Shown here piece after piece: positions 60,142-64,000 of a DNA stretch of 64,000 bases. Each line of letters begins with the position of its first letter. The stretch's first letter is position 1. The stretch lies in NCBI GenBank assembly GCA_038025085.1, contig CM076140.1:31793501-31857500 (forward strand), written 5' to 3'. Both the position numbers and the translations under genes were made by a program. The stretch is from Tetragonia tetragonoides. Its lineage: Eukaryota; Streptophyta; Magnoliopsida; Caryophyllales; Aizoaceae. The notes under the pieces are model-generated. The model saw only the letters and a list, made by a program, of their open reading frames with translations, was not told the DNA's origin and searched no databases.

Positions 60142-60835
60142 CTTGTGCCTTTAGAGTTGAGTTTAGTCCTTTGATGAATCTTGCAATCTTTAACTCCTCC
60201 TTCTCCACGAGATCACACATCATGTGCGCGTTTTCAAACTTTTGGAGGTAGTCTTGTACACTTGAGGTTTCTTGGCTTAAGGACGTGAGTTTCAAAAACT
60301 GTTCTTGCTCAAATTCTTTAGGCAAAAATCGTTTCTTTAAATATTTCTTGAGTTTGTCCCAAGTCTCAATCTTTGCTTTCTCTTCCTTCTTGCGTCGAGC
60401 CTTTAGGTTTTCATACCATAAAGAAGCATGCTTGGTGAGTTTAAGCGTGGCTAACTTGCATCTTCGCCGCTCATCATACTCCTTGTATTCAAAGACTCTC
60501 TCCATAGTTCTAAGCCAATCAAGAAAGGCCTCTGGGTCGTAGGAACCGTCATATTCAGGGAGTTCGACCTTCAAGTTCCTCTCATCATCATAGGGATGTC
60601 GTGGTTTAGGAGCGTCATTGGTTCTAGTCCCACTTGTGTCTTCAAACTCCTCATCGAAATCGGGGTCACGGTTGTGGTTTCTCCAATGAATTCTGCGCAT
60701 CCTTGTCTCCCTGTTCTCCCTATCTTCTTGGTTTCTTCTTTCCATAGCAGCCATCCGCTCTTCTTGAGATTTGAAAGACGTCCTAAGATCCTCCATGGCT
60801 GTTAACAACTTTGCTAGTTCGCTGGGCTCACCCAT
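60113..60835 (-). CDS. gag: gag (unit 1), N-terminal and central domain
   Basis: Starting at ATG 60835 (MGEPSELAKLLTAMEDLRTS) the frame has 240 codons. It begins with a coiled coil (residues about 5-50, rich in R and E), then a Pfam-retrotrans_gag-type domain: YDGSYDPEAFLDWLRTMERV, CKLATLKLTKHASLWYENLK, and DYLQKFENAHMMCDL, ending GLNSTLKAQG. A 1-bp frame change near 60130 puts the following gag helix in another frame (next entry); a G run in AAGGTGG marks the place. Upstream the frame is also open through the primer-binding site into the LTR, which is normal for this type. No zinc knuckle. The product would assemble virus-like particles for reverse transcription. Confidence 0.8.
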   Translation of the reverse strand: MGEPSELAKLLTAMEDLRTSFKSQEERMAAMERRNQEDRENRETRMRRIHWRNHNRDPDFDEEFEDTSGTRTNDAPKPRHPYDDERNLKVELPEYDGSYDPEAFLDWLRTMERVFEYKEYDERRRCKLATLKLTKHASLWYENLKARRKKEEKAKIETWDKLKKYLKKRFLPKEFEQEQFLKLTSLSQETSSVQDYLQKFENAHMMCDLVEKEELKIARFIKGLNSTLKAQGGACSFHIL

Positions 60836-60998
60836 AGCTTCGGTTGTTGGTTTCTTGGGGGTTTCTTGGCTGTCTTCGTGAACAAAGGGTGGATCTTGCA
60901 AGAATCTTTCTCTAAAGCTCGCTATGGTGTCGTGTTTATGCTCAGGACCGTGTTGTTTAAACTTAAGAAAGCTCAAACCTTTAGCTCTGATACCAAGT

Positions 60999-61312
60999 TG
61001 ATGTGAAATAAGTAACAAAACAGAAATTAACCTTTGATAGTATCACACAAAGGGATCTTGTTCAAGAATCACTCAAGAACAACTCACGAATCACTCGTAA
61101 GGGTTTCAACCTGAATCACTCAGTTTGAGGGGTAAATACTCACGTATTCAATAATTAATCATCAAAGCACGAGTTTACAATAGCAAGCTCTCCCCTATTT
61201 ATAGACAAAGAAAATCTAAAGCTATTCGGAATCCTAATCCTAGTCCGAATAGGAAACTAACTACGAAACTGACTACAATTGTAAAACGGACTAACTAACA
61301 GCTTTCCTAACA
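60999..61312 (-). mobile_element. LTR b, shared between units 1 and 2
   Basis: The same sequence as 58679-58992, with no visible differences. It serves as 5' LTR of unit 1 (which reads leftward) and 3' LTR of unit 2, the layout made by recombination between LTRs of neighbouring copies. Confidence 0.8.
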
Positions 61313-61417
61313 CCTAATGGACTTCTAATACTAATAACAATCAGATTATTACTCTCCTAAACATATTCTAACTAATTAAGGGAATACTAAACGAAATCGA
61401 ACTAAAGAACTGATTAC

Positions 61418-62461
61418 CTAGCGCCCAAGGCACAAACCCGTGGGAACAGCTTTCCACTGTAAATTAAATCGCCTTTTAAACCCTGTTACGTTTCGAATAT
61501 GGGAAAACTTAAAAGATAGGAGTTTTAGATCTCTTTTCCAGCTTTCTACAGAACTTTGAATCACCACGATCCCATGTCGTATGAGTGAGTTATGATCAAA
61601 ATACGAACCAGTGTAGAAGCTGTCAAAATTACGGGAATCCTTATAACGAATGAGATCATATAATAAGAGCTTTAATCCCGATCTTGTGTGTAAACTCCAT
61701 GTAATTATCTTTGTAGGAGTCAATTTAATGCATAACCACCAAAGAAACTCGATGTAAAGAAGAATAGATGTTCTCTTGCTAGTTCCTTGGTTGTTCTGTT
61801 TACTTTGCACACTTGCTCCCGCATCAATCTCCCTTTCTTCAAAAAGAATTGTCCTCAATTCTTCGTATGTAGTAATCTTCTCCCCAACGTGTATATTCAT
61901 CAAATTTTCCTTACAAATTTCCAATGAACCCACAAGTTTAAGAGCCTTGCTGCTGTCTTCTTGATGGACATCTCTTTCTTGTTCTTGATCAAAGCTAGAT
62001 TCAAGAAGTTCCAACTCCATCTCGGATTCCTCTTGCATGTCATCAATGTAATCAAGATCTTCAAGGAATTCACCAATATTTTCTGGTTCAATGAATATTT
62101 CTTCGATAAACTCATCAACCAAAGTTGGTAGGCTTGAATTATTAACTTGAACAACAATAAGGGGGTCAATGTTATTGGTCTTTTCTTGTGAATCTTCCAT
62201 AGGAACAATATCTTTAAAGTAATCATCAAGATCTGGTTTTCCTTTGAATGTATCCACAACAAAGAGCCTATCTTCATTGATGGGTTGATCATTTATTATG
62301 CACCCTTTCATGTACTCCAACTTATGATTTCGACGTTGAAGCGCTTGTTGGTATGCTTGTTGTGCTCGTAGGTGCACTAATTGTTGCTCCCTCTCTTGCC
62401 TCTCAATCTTGAGAGCTATCTTGCACACATACTCAAAGGATATGAAAGGAACAAGCTCCAC
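61418..62461 (-). CDS. second reading frame of gag (unit 2)
   Basis: The same 347-codon open frame as in unit 1, apart from the Ile/Arg difference near its end. As in unit 1 it lacks an ATG and overlaps the preceding frame by about 29 bp. Confidence 0.6.
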   Translation of the reverse strand: MELVPFISFEYVCKIALKIERQEREQQLVHLRAQQAYQQALQRRNHKLEYMKGCIINDQPINEDRLFVVDTFKGKPDLDDYFKDIVPMEDSQEKTNNIDPLIVVQVNNSSLPTLVDEFIEEIFIEPENIGEFLEDLDYIDDMQEESEMELELLESSFDQEQERDVHQEDSSKALKLVGSLEICKENLMNIHVGEKITTYEELRTILFEEREIDAGASVQSKQNNQGTSKRTSILLYIEFLWWLCIKLTPTKIITWSLHTRSGLKLLLYDLIRYKDSRNFDSFYTGSYFDHNSLIRHGIVVIQSSVESWKRDLKLLSFKFSHIRNVTGFKRRFNLQWKAVPTGLCLGR

Positions 62462-63155
62462 CTTGTGCCTTTAGAGTTGAGTTTAGTCCTTTGATGAATC
62501 TTGCAATCTTTAACTCCTCCTTCTCCACGAGATCACACATCATGTGCGCGTTTTCAAACTTTTGGAGGTAGTCTTGTACACTTGAGGTTTCTTGGCTTAA
62601 GGACGTGAGTTTCAAAAACTGTTCTTGCTCAAATTCTTTAGGCAAAAATCGTTTCTTTAAATATTTCTTGAGTTTGTCCCAAGTCTCAATCTTTGCTTTC
62701 TCTTCCTTCTTGCGTCGAGCCTTTAGGTTTTCATACCATAAAGAAGCATGCTTGGTGAGTTTAAGCGTGGCTAACTTGCATCTTCGCCGCTCATCATACT
62801 CCTTGTATTCAAAGACTCTCTCCATAGTTCTAAGCCAATCAAGAAAGGCCTCTGGGTCGTAGGAACCGTCATATTCAGGGAGTTCGACCTTCAAGTTCCT
62901 CTCATCATCATAGGGATGTCGTGGTTTAGGAGCGTCATTGGTTCTAGTCCCACTTGTGTCTTCAAACTCCTCATCGAAATCGGGGTCACGGTTGTGGTTT
63001 CTCCAATGAATTCTGCGCATCCTTGTCTCCCTGTTCTCCCTATCTTCTTGGTTTCTTCTTTCCATAGCAGCCATCCGCTCTTCTTGAGATTTGAAAGACG
63101 TCCTAAGATCCTCCATGGCTGTTAACAACTTTGCTAGTTCGCTGGGCTCACCCAT
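62433..63155 (-). CDS. gag: gag (unit 2), N-terminal and central domain
   Basis: Identical in reading to the unit 1 frame, starting at ATG 63155. It shows the same frame change near 62450, so the break pre-dates the tandem duplication, or it is functional. Confidence 0.8.
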   Translation of the reverse strand: MGEPSELAKLLTAMEDLRTSFKSQEERMAAMERRNQEDRENRETRMRRIHWRNHNRDPDFDEEFEDTSGTRTNDAPKPRHPYDDERNLKVELPEYDGSYDPEAFLDWLRTMERVFEYKEYDERRRCKLATLKLTKHASLWYENLKARRKKEEKAKIETWDKLKKYLKKRFLPKEFEQEQFLKLTSLSQETSSVQDYLQKFENAHMMCDLVEKEELKIARFIKGLNSTLKAQGGACSFHIL

Positions 63156-63318
63156 AGCTTCGGTTGTTGGTTTCTTGGGGGTTTCTTGGCTGTCTTCGTG
63201 AACAAAGGGTGGATCTTGCAAGAATCTTTCTCTAAAGCTCGCTATGGTGTCGTGTTTATGCTCAGGACCGTGTTGTTTAAACTTAAGAAAGCTCAAACCT
63301 TTAGCTCTGATACCAAGT

Positions 63319-63632
63319 TGATGTGAAATAAGTAACAAAACAGAAATTAACCTTTGATAGTATCACACAAAGGGATCTTGTTCAAGAATCACTCAAGAAC
63401 AACTCACGAATCACTCGTAAGGGTTTCAACCTGAATCACTCAGTTTGAGGGGTAAATACTCACGTATTCAATAATTAATCATCAAAGCACGAGTTTACAA
63501 TAGCAAGCTCTCCCCTATTTATAGACAAAGAAAATCTAAAGCTATTCGGAATCCTAATCCTAGTCCGAATAGGAAACTAACTACGAAACTGACTACAATT
63601 GTAAAACGGACTAACTAACAGCTTTCCTAACA
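63319..63632 (-). mobile_element. LTR c
   Basis: A third copy of the same LTR, with its TATA box at 63515-63524, following unit 2 at 2320-bp spacing. Confidence 0.8.
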
Positions 63633-64000
63633 CCTAATGGACTTCTAATACTAATAACAATCAGATTATTACTCTCCTAAACATATTCTAACTAATTAAG
63701 GGAATACTAAACGAAATCGAACTAAAGAACTGATTACCTAGCGCCCAAGGCACAAACCCGTGGGAACAGCTTTCCACTGTAAATTAAATCGCCTTTTAAA
63801 CCCTGTTACGTTTCGAATATGGGAAAACTTAAAAGATAGGAGTTTTAGATCTCTTTTCCAGCTTTCTACAGAACTTTGAATCACCACGATCCCATGTCGT
63901 ATGAGTGAGTTATGATCAAAATACGAACCAGTGTAGAAGCTGTCAAAATTACGGGAATCCTTATAACGAATGAGATCATATAATAAGAGCTTTAATCCCG
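63633..64000 (-). mobile_element. start of element unit 3 interior, cut by window edge
   Basis: Matches 61313-61680 (and 58993-59360) base for base as far as read, including the C at 63853 that unit 2 has at 61533. The array therefore contains at least three interior copies. Confidence 0.85.

Larger units (their letters stand above)
58993..60998 (-). mobile_element. interior of element unit 1
   Basis: About 2 kb with a tRNA-iMet-type primer-binding site at its right end (complement of 60984-60995, TGGTATCAGAGC, three bases inside the LTR border at 60999). It encodes only gag-like protein on the minus strand. No protease, RT or integrase is seen. A compact, gag-bearing, pol-less LTR element like this depends on enzymes from a partner element. 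It is longer than a typical TRIM and shorter than a typical LARD. Confidence 0.8.
61313..63318 (-). mobile_element. interior of element unit 2
   Basis: The same as unit 1 at a constant 2320-bp offset. One difference was spotted: A at 59213 against C at 61533, which changes Ile to Arg in the tail frame (SWKIDLK against SWKRDLK). The primer-binding site is at 63304-63315. Confidence 0.85.

Overview
The window is plant nuclear DNA: split exons with GT/AG borders, LTR retrotransposons, CACTA ends and a long AT-rich satellite. It looks like repeat-dense eudicot heterochromatin. No intact housekeeping gene is present, and no tRNA or rRNA gene, CRISPR array or bacterial feature was seen. The species cannot be fixed from the sequence.

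Left flank (1-5080). The end of a Tat/Ogre-like LTR element (polypurine tract plus an LTR at 54-1241) is followed by about 1.3 kb of unassigned DNA and the right terminus of a CACTA transposon ending at 3075. A promoter-like block at 4800-5080 may have served a minus-strand transcript that is now unreadable.

Middle (5081-20839). A gene-like but mostly transposon-derived district: a GRF-type zinc-finger/membrane protein (+, 6833-7267), a broken ATHILA ORF-1-type gene (+, 8874-10114), a small Cys-rich protein (-, 10602-10940), small unknown ORFs, a two-exon unknown gene (+, 13413-15108) and a multi-exon, disabled Ulp1-type (C48) peptidase gene (-, 15827-19142, with a probable leader exon at 20340-20640). 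Such combinations are typical of large plant DNA transposons that carry Ulp1 genes, but no transposase or terminal repeats were found.

Satellite district (20840-55369). An array of roughly 168-bp monomers (two main subtypes) runs in one orientation to 25566 and in the other from 25567 onward, with a short flip-flop near 54441-55026. A gag-only Tat/Ogre-like element sits inside (26237 to 31841 and beyond). Both the end of its 5' LTR and the start of its 3' LTR run straight into satellite of the same orientation. This suggests that the satellite is, or came from, the body of that element's LTR. A 3345-bp (20-monomer) higher-order repeat is present three times at 43970-54005. A second, inverted fragment of the same element (24681-24954) makes a roughly 1.8-kb palindrome centred at 25566.

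Right flank (55370-64000). A minus-strand LTR of the same family as the one at position 54 interrupts the satellite. A CACTA left end (56392) lies in the interior of that element. The CACTA holds a probable WD40-gene first exon and two exons of an ABCE/RLI gene. The second RLI exon is cut by a tandem array of a small gag-only LTR element: LTR-body-LTR-body-LTR, period 2320 bp, nearly identical units, running off the window. The nesting order is therefore satellite, then Tat-like LTR element, then CACTA, then LTR-element array.
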